Shown: positions 1-9,399 of the stretch, one piece after another
How the letters are laid out: every line of letters starts with the position of its first letter
Numbering within the stretch: the first letter of the stretch is position 1
NCBI RefSeq assembly: GCF_014841135.1
Contig: NZ_JACYTN010000006.1
Span: 124,001 to 188,000, forward strand
Direction of reading: 5' to 3'
DNA from: Paenibacillus arenosi
Lineage (GTDB): Bacteria; Bacillota; Bacilli; Paenibacillales; Paenibacillaceae
Length of the DNA: 64,000 nt
Translations under genes and position numbers: made by a program
Notes under the pieces: model-generated
What the model was told of the DNA's origin: nothing
The model's database searches: none
Seen by the model: the letters and a program-made list of their open reading frames with translations, nothing else

Positions 1-1
1 A

Positions 2-229
2 CAATCACCGTACTTTATTGTGGAAAAAGGTATCGTAAGCACACCTTGGGCGTTGTCAACGACTGCTGAGAGCTTTGTTATTCTCGTTATTTGCGATGGT
101 ACAGGTACGCTTAGCTGGGAACAAGGCTCTATCGATTTCCGTTCTGGCGAATGTTTCTTAATACCAGCCAACTTGGGCAGCTATACACTTGAGGGCAACT
201 GCACAGTCCTTCGTTCTGTTGCACCTTAA
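2..229 (+). CDS. manA: Mannose-6-phosphate isomerase, class I, C-terminal part (partial)
   Basis: Only the last ~75 codons lie in the window; the reading frame is open to the left edge, so the gene starts outside. The fragment has the C-terminal cupin-like pattern of Gram-positive ManA proteins: a PYF..E start, a segment ending in a GSIDFRSGECFLIPA-type strand pair, and a short acidic/hydrophobic tail. ManA interconverts mannose-6-phosphate and fructose-6-phosphate in the cytoplasm; the Zn-binding residues would be upstream and are not seen. A hairpin with a T-run follows at 337-368, consistent with the end of the transcript. The family call rests on the C-terminal pattern only. Confidence 0.7.
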   Translation, partial: QSPYFIVEKGIVSTPWALSTTAESFVILVICDGTGTLSWEQGSIDFRSGECFLIPANLGSYTLEGNCTVLRSVAP

Positions 230-336
230 TAGTTCTGAATGATCGTTGGAAAGTATTTTTAAGATAAATGAACACATCCGTTTGTGCACTCATTTTGATC
301 TAAACCACATAGCTGCAACTTGTTAGTTAAGGTTAA

Positions 337-370
337 GGGATCCGTTTCATTTAAGCGGATCTCTTTTCTT
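337..370 (+). terminator. Intrinsic terminator after manA
   Basis: An 8-bp stem (GGGATCCG with CGGATCTC, one G-T wobble) with a loop of about 11 nt is followed by TTTTCTTT. Confidence 0.75.
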
Positions 371-533
371 TATATTGATTTTTAAGCATTGATATTATAT
401 TCATACGATGTTTATTACGATACCTTTCGTAAGCTTCGATACGTCCCTCACGGAACTCAGCGCTTATCAATTCTTATTCATAGACAGTAAAAATCACAAA
501 TTGTTCATGGACTCGGATAATTTTGTGACTAAT

Positions 534-576
534 TTCACATGAATGAATGTTCAAACTATTTACGATGTAAGTAAGA
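534..576 (+). promoter_or_regulatory. Candidate Fnr/Crp-type box with class II promoter geometry
   Basis: TGTGACTAATTTCACA at 534-549 matches the TGTGA-N6-TCACA consensus of Crp/Fnr proteins exactly. TACGAT at 571-576 is a plausible -10 box. A start site near 583 would put the box centre (541.5) at about -41.5, the classical class II activator position. It lies ~150 bp before the small secreted protein gene. The rest of the 230-700 gap shows no other gene. Confidence 0.5.
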
Positions 577-700
577 CCATTACATACCACTATTTACATC
601 AGTACATGCAATTGCACAGAGTGAAAAAAGCTTATTGAACTGCATCACAATGTTAAGGTTGTAGTTCAACGATTTCAACTATAAAGAAAGGATGATCGTA

Positions 701-1258
701 ATGAAACGAACAGCACTCGTCTTTATAGCCATTTTACTAACGATGGGCGTAGCATGGACGGCATATGGAGAAGAAGCACTGCCTCCGCCGAAACGATTGA
801 CAACAAAACATATGATGGCTGATCTCAAACATGCGTACACGATGCTGCTTCAACACCATCCGCATTTCAAAGAGATGGATATTCATATGAAATCGGACTG
901 GATTGATAGATACAATAATTATTTACAACTAATTAAACAAGCCGAGGACGAAGAACAATTCAAACAAGTTATGCAAATCATGCTAAATGACTTCCGAGAT
1001 GAGGATACGCGTTTATTAGCCAAGGATGAGTATGATGACTATTATGATCACTGTCAGAGTGTACAACAATCCGCTTTTAAGGATGAGCTAGAAAAAATGT
1101 CAGCAAAACGTCGATATGCCCACCAGTCAACGGACGAATCGAACCATCAGTATATGCATCGTAAACATCACCAAGAAAGCGATATGCACAGTGAAGAGAT
1201 CGACCTGCAAATGTTCACACTGCCGAACAGCGGTTACGTTCTACGCCTCCCTAATTAA
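701..1258 (+). CDS. Small secreted hypothetical protein
   Basis: About 185 residues. I take the ATG at 701, because AAAGG lies 9 nt before it, whereas the ATG at 692 directly abuts that site. The N-terminus is a signal peptide: Lys-Arg, then a ~17-residue hydrophobic stretch, then a probable cleavage after an AYG-type site. The mature part is very charged and rich in His, Asp, Glu, Met and Lys, with a His-rich segment near residues 150-175. No known family is recognised; the composition could suit metal binding, but that is a guess. It is a single-gene unit with a terminator at 1330-1378 and a possible Fnr-controlled promoter upstream. Confidence 0.65.
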   Translation: MKRTALVFIAILLTMGVAWTAYGEEALPPPKRLTTKHMMADLKHAYTMLLQHHPHFKEMDIHMKSDWIDRYNNYLQLIKQAEDEEQFKQVMQIMLNDFRDEDTRLLAKDEYDDYYDHCQSVQQSAFKDELEKMSAKRRYAHQSTDESNHQYMHRKHHQESDMHSEEIDLQMFTLPNSGYVLRLPN

Positions 1259-1329
1259 ATGCAAGATCATTACAACTCTCTCAAACGTCACTTTGTAAAA
1301 CTTGAGCTTTACGACGAACCTTACTATCA

Positions 1330-1380
1330 AAAACAGGACCTCAACTTCCACTAAAGTGGAGTGCGAGATCCTGTTTTTAT
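1330..1380. terminator. Bidirectional intrinsic terminator
   Basis: An AAACAGGACCTC arm pairs with GAGATCCTGTTT (one mismatch), with an inner CCACT/AGTGG stem. There is a T-run on the right and an A-run on the left, so it can serve both the secreted-protein gene (+) and the radical SAM gene (-) converging on it. Confidence 0.8.
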
Positions 1381-1474
1381 TGTCATGCTGGGCGTCTACT
1401 ATCGCGTGAACACGATTGAAACATCACAATTCTGACCATTTAGCGATTTCACGTATTTGTTTATCAGCCTACAG

Positions 1475-3352
1475 CTACGCTAGCAACACCTTATCGGACA
1501 CGACGAAGACAAGTGGACGGCCATTTTCCTGCTGTTGGTATACAACAATTACAATGGATGACTCTATATCCGCTGAAGGTGCAGCGGTTAGTGTCTGAAC
1601 CGACGTCGTCACTTCCATAGATTCATTCTGTACATCTTGATTAGAAGGGTCGTTGGAATTTCCATCATCCACCGAACCTTGCCCCGCTGTCTGACCTACA
1701 ACCATCCAATAGGCAACATCGAACGGCATTCGCTCTACAACCGCATGCTTGTGCAGCTCACGCTCATTCAACCCAAGTGCCGCAAAGTCACTGCCCAATC
1801 GCTCAGGATGTTCCGCTGCTGCACGAAGAATACGCCCTACCCCATCTTTATCAAGTACGTCCTGCCACCATATTTTACGAGGCTTGTACTTGTGGTTCAT
1901 AAAGTAGTCCAACTTCATTAGCCCTTGAGCGACCTCTGGATGCTTCAGTTCGCGCTCTCCCAAGAAGCTGCTAAGGCGGACGAATAGATCTTCCAACTGA
2001 TGGCCAATCTTCTGCCATCCCTGGCCCTCCCAGTAGTCACCAAACGCTTGGAAGAAATCAAATGGGGAACCAAACTCACGCTCCATCAAATGCTCCATCG
2101 TCGTATCCAGACGATGCGAGTTCCAATATTTTTCCAACACATCTTCTAGACGCTTAAGACGGACAACATCATCAAATGGCAATATATCATTGCTGAGCAT
2201 CTCGTACGGAGCATGATCCATATAGACATATCCGTACTTTGCAGCATCAATACGCAACCCCGTTCCACGCAGCAGCTTCAAGAAACCAAGCTGGATTTCT
2301 TCCGGACGCAGCGCAAACACATCATTAAACGTTGTACGGAATATCGCATAATCTTCCAATGGCAGGCCAGCAATTAAATCAAGATGCTGATCAATCTTCC
2401 CACTGTCTTTAACCTTAGTTACTGTACGCGTCAATTTCTTAAAGTTCTGGCGACGCTTCACAAGTTCGTTCGTTGGGTCATTCGTCGACTGCACACCAAT
2501 TTCAAAGCGGAATATACCTGGAGGTGCGTGCTCAGCTAAGAAATCAAGCACTTCTGGACGCATAATATCTGCCGTAATTTCGAATTGGAACACGCAGCCG
2601 TTATGATTATCAATGAGGAACTGGAAAATTTCCATCGCGTAATCTCGCTTAATGTTGAAAGTCCGATCGACAAATTTAATCAATTTCGCACCATTGTTAA
2701 TGAGATATAACAAATCTGACTTCGTACGCTCCATATCGAAATAACGAACGCCAACCTCAATACTAGAAAGACAAAATTGACAGCTGAACGGGCAGCCCCG
2801 GCTCGTTTCGAAATACACAACACGACGTCCCAAATCAGGCAAATCCTCCGCAAACCGATACGGAGTCGGAATTTGATTCAGGTCCAGCTTCGGACGCGGT
2901 GGATTAATGACAACCTCATTCGTTTTATTACGATATCCAAGCCCAAACACAAAGTGATATTTTTGATCCGTACTTATTTCTCGCAGCAAGTGAAGCAGTG
3001 TCTCCTCCCCTTCACCTACGATAATGAAATCAACATCAGGAAGACGCTCCATCCAATACGTCGTATCATAAGATACTTCAGGACCACCTAGCACTACTTT
3101 GACTTCCGGTAATACTTTTCTCAGCATGCTAATGACTTTTATCGTCTCTTCGATACTCCAAATATAACAAGAGAATCCAATCACATCAGGTTTGCGCTGA
3201 TATAGATCAGATACGATGTTCATCACAGGGTCTTTAATCGTAAATTCTGCCAGCTCTATCGGAAATTCCGGTTCACAATGCGCTTTCAGGCATCGGATGG
3301 CGAGTGATGTGTGAATATATTTTGCATTTAACGTTGCTAGTACGACTTTCAT
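1475..3352 (-). CDS. B12-binding radical SAM protein (DUF4080 type)
   Basis: About 625 residues. The start is the ATG at 3352, preceded by AAAGGAG; a TTG 15 nt upstream overlaps that ribosome site and is unlikely. Residues ~1-135 form a cobalamin-binding Rossmann-like domain (VIGFSCYIW..., VVLGGPEVS, VGEGEETL). A radical SAM core follows, with the CxxxCxxC iron-sulfur motif at Cys187, Cys191 and Cys194. The C-terminal ~200 residues match the DUF4080 pattern usual for these Firmicutes proteins. Such enzymes generate a 5'-deoxyadenosyl radical; the substrate of this subgroup is unknown to me. The last ~60 residues are Ser/Asn/Gln/Val-rich and probably a variable tail. Monocistronic, converging on the 1330-1378 terminator. 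Confidence 0.85.
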   Translation of the reverse strand: MKVVLATLNAKYIHTSLAIRCLKAHCEPEFPIELAEFTIKDPVMNIVSDLYQRKPDVIGFSCYIWSIEETIKVISMLRKVLPEVKVVLGGPEVSYDTTYWMERLPDVDFIIVGEGEETLLHLLREISTDQKYHFVFGLGYRNKTNEVVINPPRPKLDLNQIPTPYRFAEDLPDLGRRVVYFETSRGCPFSCQFCLSSIEVGVRYFDMERTKSDLLYLINNGAKLIKFVDRTFNIKRDYAMEIFQFLIDNHNGCVFQFEITADIMRPEVLDFLAEHAPPGIFRFEIGVQSTNDPTNELVKRRQNFKKLTRTVTKVKDSGKIDQHLDLIAGLPLEDYAIFRTTFNDVFALRPEEIQLGFLKLLRGTGLRIDAAKYGYVYMDHAPYEMLSNDILPFDDVVRLKRLEDVLEKYWNSHRLDTTMEHLMEREFGSPFDFFQAFGDYWEGQGWQKIGHQLEDLFVRLSSFLGERELKHPEVAQGLMKLDYFMNHKYKPRKIWWQDVLDKDGVGRILRAAAEHPERLGSDFAALGLNERELHKHAVVERMPFDVAYWMVVGQTAGQGSVDDGNSNDPSNQDVQNESMEVTTSVQTLTAAPSADIESSIVIVVYQQQENGRPLVFVVSDKVLLA

Positions 3353-3543
3353 AGTAGCTCCTTTCAACGGCTAACCAGCCAATCCTCTCATTATAACGAT
3401 TTTTCGCCCATTATTCGAGATTCTATACGACATCTATTAAAATAAAAGGAAGGACCAACCTTGGTAAAGGAGCAGTCCTCTCCAATGTGTAGTCCCTCTA
3501 ACATGTATCCTGTTAAAATGTACGAAAGTCATTTTAAGTTCTT

Positions 3544-3576
3544 TACAAAAAAAGAGACTTTTGTAACATTCTCTTT
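3544..3576 (-). terminator. Weak intrinsic terminator after recQ
   Basis: On the minus strand AAAGAGA pairs with TCTCTTT across a 12-nt loop and runs into a T-tract. The stem is AT-rich, so support is moderate. Confidence 0.4.
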
Positions 3577-3600
3577 CTGTGCTGCTCACTTCGACAGCTC

Positions 3601-5451
3601 TTAATACCCTTCATCCTCATGCCAACCAGACGGCTCATCCTGTGCTGCCTCCTGCTGCTCCAAATTGCGGAACAATTCAAGGAATGGCTGTCCAAACTTC
3701 TGTACCTTCGCCTCACCAACACCTTTTACTTTCAGGAATGCATCCACTGTTGTTGGTCGCTTCTCCGTCATTTCGCGCAGCGTGCTGTCGTTGAATACGA
3801 TATATGGTGGTACATTCGCTTTGTTAGCTATATCACGACGCAATAAACGAAGCTGCTCGAACAACGTCTCATCAACTGCCGCTTCCACCTTCGGCTTCAG
3901 CTCGTTCGCAACTTTCTGGAATACTTGCTGCTTGCCCTTCAACACATCTGCCGCTGTAGGCAGCAAACGAACAACAGGATATTGACCTTCACTCAGACTT
4001 AAGTATCCGTCAGCAATAAGCACGTAGATAAGATCGGAGATTGCCTTCTCTGTCAGATGACGCATCATGCCATGGGTTGGCAATATATCAAAACCATTTT
4101 GCACAACCTTTTTGTTTCGAGAACCTTTCAATACCGAGGCAACCATCGAAACACCCCAACGCTCTCTCATCCGATAAATGCAGGAAAAGATTTTTTGCGC
4201 ATCCAACGTAATGTCGACTTGCTCACGCTCATCCTTACAATTGCCGCACATCCCACAAGGTTGTTGGTCGATCTCGCCAAAATAACGCTGCATATACGTA
4301 ACAAGACACTCCGGCGTATAGCAGAAGTCAATCATGGACTGTAGTTTCTTATATTCATGGGCTTTGCGCTCTGGCAATGCTTCACTCTGCTCAATAAAGA
4401 ACTTTTGCGTCAAAATATCCTGCGGGTGGAACAGCAGCACACATTCACTCGCTTCTCCATCTCGTCCCGCACGGCCTGCCTCCTGCACATACGCTTCCAT
4501 ATGCTTCGGCATGTTGTAATGCAGTACATATCTGACGTTAGACTTATCAATCCCCATACCAAATGCATTCGTCGCTACAATAACCCGAATGTCATCATAT
4601 AGAAATGCTTCCTGCATGTGCGCGCGCTCATCATCCGACAATCCTGCATGATAGCGCCCTGCTGGAATGCCTGCCTTCACCAGCATGCTATGCAAATCTT
4701 CGACATCTTTACGAGTAGAAGCATAAATAATACCAACCATATTCGTACGCTGGCGCACATAGTTCAACGCGAAGTCTTTGCGAGTTTCACCGCGCAGCAC
4801 CGTAAACGCAAGATTATCGCGCTTGAATCCAGTCACAATCAATTCGGGATCTTGCAGTTCCAACAGACGGATCATGTCCTCTGTTACCTCTGGCGTTGCG
4901 GTTGCCGTAAATGCTGCAAGCAGCGGGCGCTCACCATAGTTATGCGCAGCCAATTCACGTACAAATGGTGCAATCGCTCGGTAGCTCGTCCGGAAGTCAT
5001 GCCCCCACTGCGACACACAGTGCGCTTCATCCACAGCAATAAAGGCAATGCGCAACTGCTTGGCGCGCTCACGGAACCATTCACTTTCCAATCGTTCGGG
5101 TGCAACATATAGCAACTTCAACTGTCCGCGCTCTGCTTCGTATAAAATTCGTCCTGCTTCAGAAGCATCCTGCGTACTATTTATATAGCCTGCTCTTACC
5201 CCTAAACTGTGAAGCGCATCAACTTGGTCTTTCATTAAAGAAATGAGCGGTGAAATGACTAATGTCAAACCATGCTGAAGCAGCGCTGGCACTTGATAAC
5301 AGATCGATTTCCCTCCGCCAGTTGGCATAATGCCGACGGTATCTTTTCTTTGCAGCAAATGGTTAATAATTCGAGATTGTCCTTCCCGAAAATCATCATA
5401 GCCATAAACTTTTTGAAGCGTCGAACGCGCTTCACTCATCGTCAATGTCAT
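3601..5451 (-). CDS. recQ: ATP-dependent DNA helicase RecQ
   Basis: 616 residues, the usual length for bacterial RecQ. The superfamily 2 core is intact: Walker A GGGKS at residues ~45-49, DEAH at 141-144 followed by CVSQWGHDFR, and motif VI near QEAGRAGRDGE. A zinc-binding cysteine set (CLVTYMQRYF... CGMCGNC) follows, then the RQC winged helix and a C-terminal HRDC domain (residues ~525-600). RecQ unwinds DNA 3'-5' in recombination and replication-fork repair. The start ATG has AGGAG ~11 nt upstream; a second ATG four codons in is also possible. Single-gene unit. Confidence 0.95.
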   Translation of the reverse strand: MTLTMSEARSTLQKVYGYDDFREGQSRIINHLLQRKDTVGIMPTGGGKSICYQVPALLQHGLTLVISPLISLMKDQVDALHSLGVRAGYINSTQDASEAGRILYEAERGQLKLLYVAPERLESEWFRERAKQLRIAFIAVDEAHCVSQWGHDFRTSYRAIAPFVRELAAHNYGERPLLAAFTATATPEVTEDMIRLLELQDPELIVTGFKRDNLAFTVLRGETRKDFALNYVRQRTNMVGIIYASTRKDVEDLHSMLVKAGIPAGRYHAGLSDDERAHMQEAFLYDDIRVIVATNAFGMGIDKSNVRYVLHYNMPKHMEAYVQEAGRAGRDGEASECVLLFHPQDILTQKFFIEQSEALPERKAHEYKKLQSMIDFCYTPECLVTYMQRYFGEIDQQPCGMCGNCKDEREQVDITLDAQKIFSCIYRMRERWGVSMVASVLKGSRNKKVVQNGFDILPTHGMMRHLTEKAISDLIYVLIADGYLSLSEGQYPVVRLLPTAADVLKGKQQVFQKVANELKPKVEAAVDETLFEQLRLLRRDIANKANVPPYIVFNDSTLREMTEKRPTTVDAFLKVKGVGEAKVQKFGQPFLELFRNLEQQEAAQDEPSGWHEDEGY

Positions 5452-5703
5452 GCGATCAGATGCTCCTAACTTTGATTAATAAATGACTCAGCTGCAAGGT
5501 CTATTCAAAATTACCTTGTGATTCCATCCGTCCATATGCGGAAACGCCTTATCATTAATTATAACATGACTATTCCCCTTCGTGCTTTCGATAGCGTGAG
5601 ATAGCTCTTTTTGATATGATGGGAGTATTCAATCCGTAATGATGAACGGAATTCATGATCGGCTTGCACTTACGCTGCATGAAGAAACAGAAAGAGGTCA
5701 ACG

Positions 5704-6771
5704 ATGAAGAAACGAAACAGCTACGCATCACCTACTGGAAAGCCAACTCAACAAAGAAGCGGTGGCTCCAATAGAAACCATAGTAAAAATAGAAATCAAG
5801 GTCTGGAACATGCTACATCAAGACCACCCAAACCATCTAAGCATACAACTGCGAAAACATCACAACATACACCAGTAAAAGCACCTGCAAAGCCGCAAGC
5901 TAAATCTTATACGGTGGAACAATCGTCTGAACTGCTAAGCTTCTTGATTGCACATATAAACATGGGTCGCAATGCAGTAAAATCCGTACTAGCACGTGGA
6001 CAAGTATCCGTAAATAGCAAAGCGACAACCATATATAACTTCCAACTAGAACCAGGCGATATTGTCACAGTGAGCAAAGAGAAAACGAGCGATGCACCTG
6101 CCTTCGTGGGATTGAGAATTATCCATGAAGATGATCATGTAATTGTAATCAACAAAGATGCTGGTTTGCTTTCCGTTGCTTCGCCACAAGAAAAAGAACT
6201 GACAGCTTACCGACAGCTTACAACACATGTGCGCCAAGCGCATCCAGCCAATCGCATTTTCGTCGTTCATCGTCTTGATCGCGATACATCTGGTGTTATG
6301 ATGTTTGCGAAGAGTGAGCATGTCCAGCAGACGCTGCAAAATGCATGGAAGGAAAAAGTACAGGAACGCTTATATATCGCCCTTGTTGAAGGGACTGTTA
6401 CTAAACCAGAAGGTACGATTTCCTCATGGTTAAAGGAGAGCAAGACGCTGAAGATGTACTCCAGCCCATATCCAAATGACGGTCAGCATGCGGTTACTCA
6501 TTACAAAGTACTGCAGTCCAACCGCCAGTATTCCTTGCTGGAAGTACAGCTTGAAACAGGTCGCAAAAACCAAATTCGCGCGCATATGGAAGACATCGGA
6601 CATCCAATTGTTGGCGATAAAAAATACGGTGCAAAAGTAAGAACGATAGGCCGCCTCGGCTTGCACGCTCGCGTTCTTTCCTTTACGCATCCGACAACAG
6701 GCAAAGTGCTTCGCTTCGAAACAGACATTCCGAAGAAATTCACGAATCTATTCACAACTGTGAATTCTTAG
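5704..6771 (+). CDS. RluA-family rRNA pseudouridine synthase
   Basis: 355 residues. An S4 RNA-binding domain (residues ~70-125) is followed by the RluA catalytic domain, with the signature HRLDRDTSG at 189-197 in which Asp192 is the expected catalytic residue. These enzymes convert uridine to pseudouridine in large-subunit rRNA; the exact site cannot be told. The first ~70 residues are an unusual Lys/Asn/Thr/Gln/Pro-rich low-complexity extension not needed for catalysis, possibly an RNA-contacting tail. AGAGGTC precedes the ATG. Ends at a strong terminator shared with the convergent GIY-YIG gene. Confidence 0.9.
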   Translation: MKKRNSYASPTGKPTQQRSGGSNRNHSKNRNQGLEHATSRPPKPSKHTTAKTSQHTPVKAPAKPQAKSYTVEQSSELLSFLIAHINMGRNAVKSVLARGQVSVNSKATTIYNFQLEPGDIVTVSKEKTSDAPAFVGLRIIHEDDHVIVINKDAGLLSVASPQEKELTAYRQLTTHVRQAHPANRIFVVHRLDRDTSGVMMFAKSEHVQQTLQNAWKEKVQERLYIALVEGTVTKPEGTISSWLKESKTLKMYSSPYPNDGQHAVTHYKVLQSNRQYSLLEVQLETGRKNQIRAHMEDIGHPIVGDKKYGAKVRTIGRLGLHARVLSFTHPTTGKVLRFETDIPKKFTNLFTTVNS

Positions 6772-6798
6772 TCTCAGCTTCCTCTATATAAGCAAGCG

Positions 6799-6832
6799 AA
6801 AAGGGACGGTCATAATGACTCGTCCCTTTTCA
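6799..6832. terminator. Bidirectional intrinsic terminator
   Basis: A perfect 10-bp stem, AAAAGGGACG with CGTCCCTTTT, lies between the convergent pseudouridine synthase (+) and GIY-YIG (-) genes. Confidence 0.85.
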
Positions 6833-6896
6833 GTCTATTGAATTGGCATATCTAAGCACCTGTTGTAGGTATTAATCTCGCAACACCACGTATAGC

Positions 6897-7241
6897 TTAC
6901 TTGTTATACCCTGCCTCACCATATGGCTGCAGCTCATTCAGCCACTTCTCTTCCAGCTTTTTCAATTCTTCTTTCTCATCAAAATAACCATGTTCTTTCT
7001 TTTTCAAAATTTCCAATGTTTCAATTTCAAACGCCGCTTCTCCATACGTCTTCCATTCTGCTTGCAGCGCCTTATTCATATGTCCGCCCATATTAAGCTG
7101 AAATTTCTTGCCTTCAATCGTTCGCAAATTCGACGTGCTCACCACAAGCCGTTTATTATTCGTCGTATTGCGGATCTGATACACGCCCGCTTCCGTCTTT
7201 ATTTCTTTGTATGCTGCTTTTAATTCTTCTCTGCGATTCAC
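6897..7241 (-). CDS. GIY-YIG nuclease family protein
   Basis: 114 residues with a GTG start and AAAGGAG upstream. The core reads GVYQIRN (the GIY-YIG-like strand) followed by an N..GKKFQLNMGGH region and a ..EAAFEIETLE strand with a C-terminal acidic helix, as in short stand-alone Firmicutes GIY-YIG proteins that sit beside DUF2087 regulators. Members may be nucleases or inactive nucleic-acid-binding folds; activity cannot be judged. It directly follows the DUF2087 regulator on the same strand (gap ~50 nt) and is probably co-transcribed with it. Confidence 0.7.
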   Translation of the reverse strand: MNRREELKAAYKEIKTEAGVYQIRNTTNNKRLVVSTSNLRTIEGKKFQLNMGGHMNKALQAEWKTYGEAAFEIETLEILKKKEHGYFDEKEELKKLEEKWLNELQPYGEAGYNK

Positions 7242-7293
7242 TTCTATCGCACTCCTTTCTACTCATAAAACCTCTAATTCATATGACTAGCTC

Positions 7294-8088
7294 TTACTTG
7301 AGCCAATATTCACTACCGTCTTCTTTACGATCAAGAAAGCCATATTCGATCAAATATCTGCGCAAAGTTACGTAATCATCGTAAACCGCTTTTAAAATCT
7401 GATTAACTTCTTTTTCACTATAAATCGTACCCATCTGGAAGCGCGTAGCAATCTCTCGCAACACGACTAACTTACTCTTCTCTTTCATCGAGAATGTCTT
7501 TAACTTGCCATCCGTCCCGTCCGGGAAATATTTGGCCAGAAGCTTATCATTCTCTTCTTGCGTCACGTTATATCGCTCATCTACCATCGTAGCCGTCTTA
7601 TGATACTCTACAAAAGCAGGTGCGTGTTCATCCTTCTCCTTCAACAGCTCCATTAACGTTAAGAACACCTTTGCTTGACGTTCTTTCTCCTTCAATACAA
7701 AGCGGTGATTCCGAATCGTGGAGGCACTTCCGATGCCCATCTGCTGCTGAATTTCACGATCGCTTTTCCCCTCATAAAAACATTGCAGCAAGCCGTTCTG
7801 GTGTTCCGTCAAACCTGTCATCTTCTTATCCATCTGAATGAGATAATGGAACACGGATTGGTGCTCACGCTCAATATGGAGGCGCGTATATCGCTCAGCT
7901 TCATACAACGTATCGCCTTGCTTATAGATAATGCCTTTCTCCACCTTCTGACCGCACAACAAACAAACATATTGCTGTTCTTGCTCATGATATCCTTGCT
8001 TCAATTCATCTATAGAAGCATTCCAGAACATTTCTGATATATCCATACCTAAACACATCCTATTTTCGTTTGTCTTTATAATAGACAT
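7294..8088 (-). CDS. DUF2087-type transcriptional regulator
   Basis: 264 residues if the ATG at 8088 is used; an ATG at 8046 (residue 15) has a better-spaced AGGATG and may be the true start. The N-terminal half has a CxxC pair (VCLLCGQKV) and an H..EH motif that could bind zinc. The centre has a LuxR-like helix-turn-helix (LTEHQNGLLQCFYEGKSDRE then an IRNHRF recognition helix). The C-terminal ~70 residues match DUF2087 (FQMGTIYSEKEVNQIL...DDYVTLRRYLIEYGFLDR). Such proteins are DNA-binding regulators of unknown signal. The GIY-YIG gene follows. Confidence 0.75.
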   Translation of the reverse strand: MSIIKTNENRMCLGMDISEMFWNASIDELKQGYHEQEQQYVCLLCGQKVEKGIIYKQGDTLYEAERYTRLHIEREHQSVFHYLIQMDKKMTGLTEHQNGLLQCFYEGKSDREIQQQMGIGSASTIRNHRFVLKEKERQAKVFLTLMELLKEKDEHAPAFVEYHKTATMVDERYNVTQEENDKLLAKYFPDGTDGKLKTFSMKEKSKLVVLREIATRFQMGTIYSEKEVNQILKAVYDDYVTLRRYLIEYGFLDRKEDGSEYWLK

Positions 8089-8244
8089 TATTACTCATCG
8101 TTTATATATTGTCAAATAAAAAGCAAACAATTGATTCATTTGTCTATGAATTTTCCTCTGAGATATCCTATTTACACTTTTCGGGCTATACTGAAGATAG
8201 CTCTGTATTTCCATTTTCCATATCATAAAAGGAGAGATCATCGT

Positions 8245-8502
8245 ATGGCTTACTTTGCAGCTATTTTGAACATGAAAGATGTTTCTAAAAATGCTACTTA
8301 TCGCCCTGACCATCTAACTTACCTTGAAAATCTGCACGCGCAGGGAAAAATCTTTGCTAGAGGGCCCTTCGCGGACGGCACAGGTGGTATGGTTGTTTAT
8401 ATCGCAGACTCCTTTGAAGAAGCGAAGCAGTTGGCAGAGCAAGATCCATACATTATTGAAGGTGTACGTCACTTGGAGTTAAGAGAATGGGGTCTTATGT
8501 AA
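8245..8502 (+). CDS. YciI family protein
   Basis: 85 residues from the ATG at 8245, which follows AAAGGAGAG; the frame is open further upstream but lacks a ribosome site there. The sequence shows the YciI ferredoxin-like fold pattern: hydrophobic strand, a helix with RPDHL..L..L...G, then GPFADGTGGMVV and a helix with EA..L...DP. These small enzymes act in dehalogenation-like or unknown chemistry. It is followed by an intrinsic terminator. Confidence 0.8.
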   Translation: MAYFAAILNMKDVSKNATYRPDHLTYLENLHAQGKIFARGPFADGTGGMVVYIADSFEEAKQLAEQDPYIIEGVRHLELREWGLM

Positions 8503-8525
8503 GCGTCTGAATTTCGTTTCTCAAC

Positions 8526-8570
8526 AGCTGCCTTTCAAGCTAAGTTTGTGCTTGGAGGCAGCTAATTATA
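8526..8570 (+). terminator. Intrinsic terminator after the YciI gene
   Basis: AGCTGCCT..CAAGC pairs with GCTTG.AGGCAGCT around a 9-nt loop. The tail is only AT-rich, not a pure T-run. Confidence 0.55.
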
Positions 8571-8718
8571 TATATCAGAATGATTGGGAGTGACATATTC
8601 ATCTTGTTCCTTATCATCCTCATCCTATCTCTCCAAAGATTGTTTTTCCTATCCATGACATTTGTCGTTTATAATAAATAGATTGCACAATAAGATCGGT
8701 TATATAGGGAGGCTTCAC

Positions 8719-9048
8719 ATGTTTACCGCAGTATTGTTGTTTATTGTCGCTGGACTTGCCGAGATTGGCGGAGGATATCTTATTTGGCTGTGGTTAAGAG
8801 AGTCCAAGCCGCTTTCCTATGGCATTTGGGGAGGAATTATTCTTATCGCTTACGGAATTATCCCCACGCTACAATCATTCCCTTCTTTCGGAAAAGTGTA
8901 TGCAGCTTACGGAGGCGCATTTGTTATGCTTGCTATCCTTTGGGGCTGGCTTGTAGATAAGCAAGCGCCTGATCGATACGATATCATCGGCGGATTAATA
9001 TGCCTTATCGGCGCTGCTGTTATATTGTGGGCTCCACGCTCTGCATAA
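8719..9048 (+). CDS. YnfA/UPF0060 family small membrane protein
   Basis: 109 residues from the ATG at 8719 (GGGAGG upstream). It has four predicted transmembrane segments and family motifs: an AGLAEIGGGYL first helix, YGAYGG-like YAAYGGAFV in the third, and a C-terminal DIIGGLICLIGAAVILW. UPF0060 proteins are inner-membrane proteins related in layout to small multidrug transporters; their substrate is not known. Stand-alone gene with a weak hairpin downstream. Confidence 0.9.
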   Translation: MFTAVLLFIVAGLAEIGGGYLIWLWLRESKPLSYGIWGGIILIAYGIIPTLQSFPSFGKVYAAYGGAFVMLAILWGWLVDKQAPDRYDIIGGLICLIGAAVILWAPRSA

Positions 9049-9058
9049 AGGTACTAAG

Positions 9059-9086
9059 GGGGAAGGATAACACCTTCCTTCTTCTC
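9059..9086 (+). terminator. Short intrinsic terminator after the ynfA-like gene
   Basis: GGAAGG pairs with CCTTCC around ATAACA and is followed by TTCTTCTCC. The rest of the gap to 9399 contains only AT-rich DNA with no gene; I see no confident promoter for the amidase there. Confidence 0.45.
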
Positions 9087-9399
9087 CATTGATTTTCCTT
9101 TTTCGCTACGATTATCCTTCATAGAATCTTGTACTTCCATCAATAATGTCCCCTCTATTTCGACACACACCTCATAATTAAGGCTCTTATTTTATAGTAG
9201 AAAGCCACTCTTCTTACATCTATATACAAATTAGTAGGAATAAAGTAACAAAAAAATTATAATCTCCCTTGTTGATTTGTGTTACATTTATTTGAGATCA
9301 ACCCGCAACATTCGCCTATTATTTCGCGTCTATTGAGTATGGTAATTTTAAGTATTACATGTTTGAATTGGATGATTTACTAACGAGGGATGGAGGATT

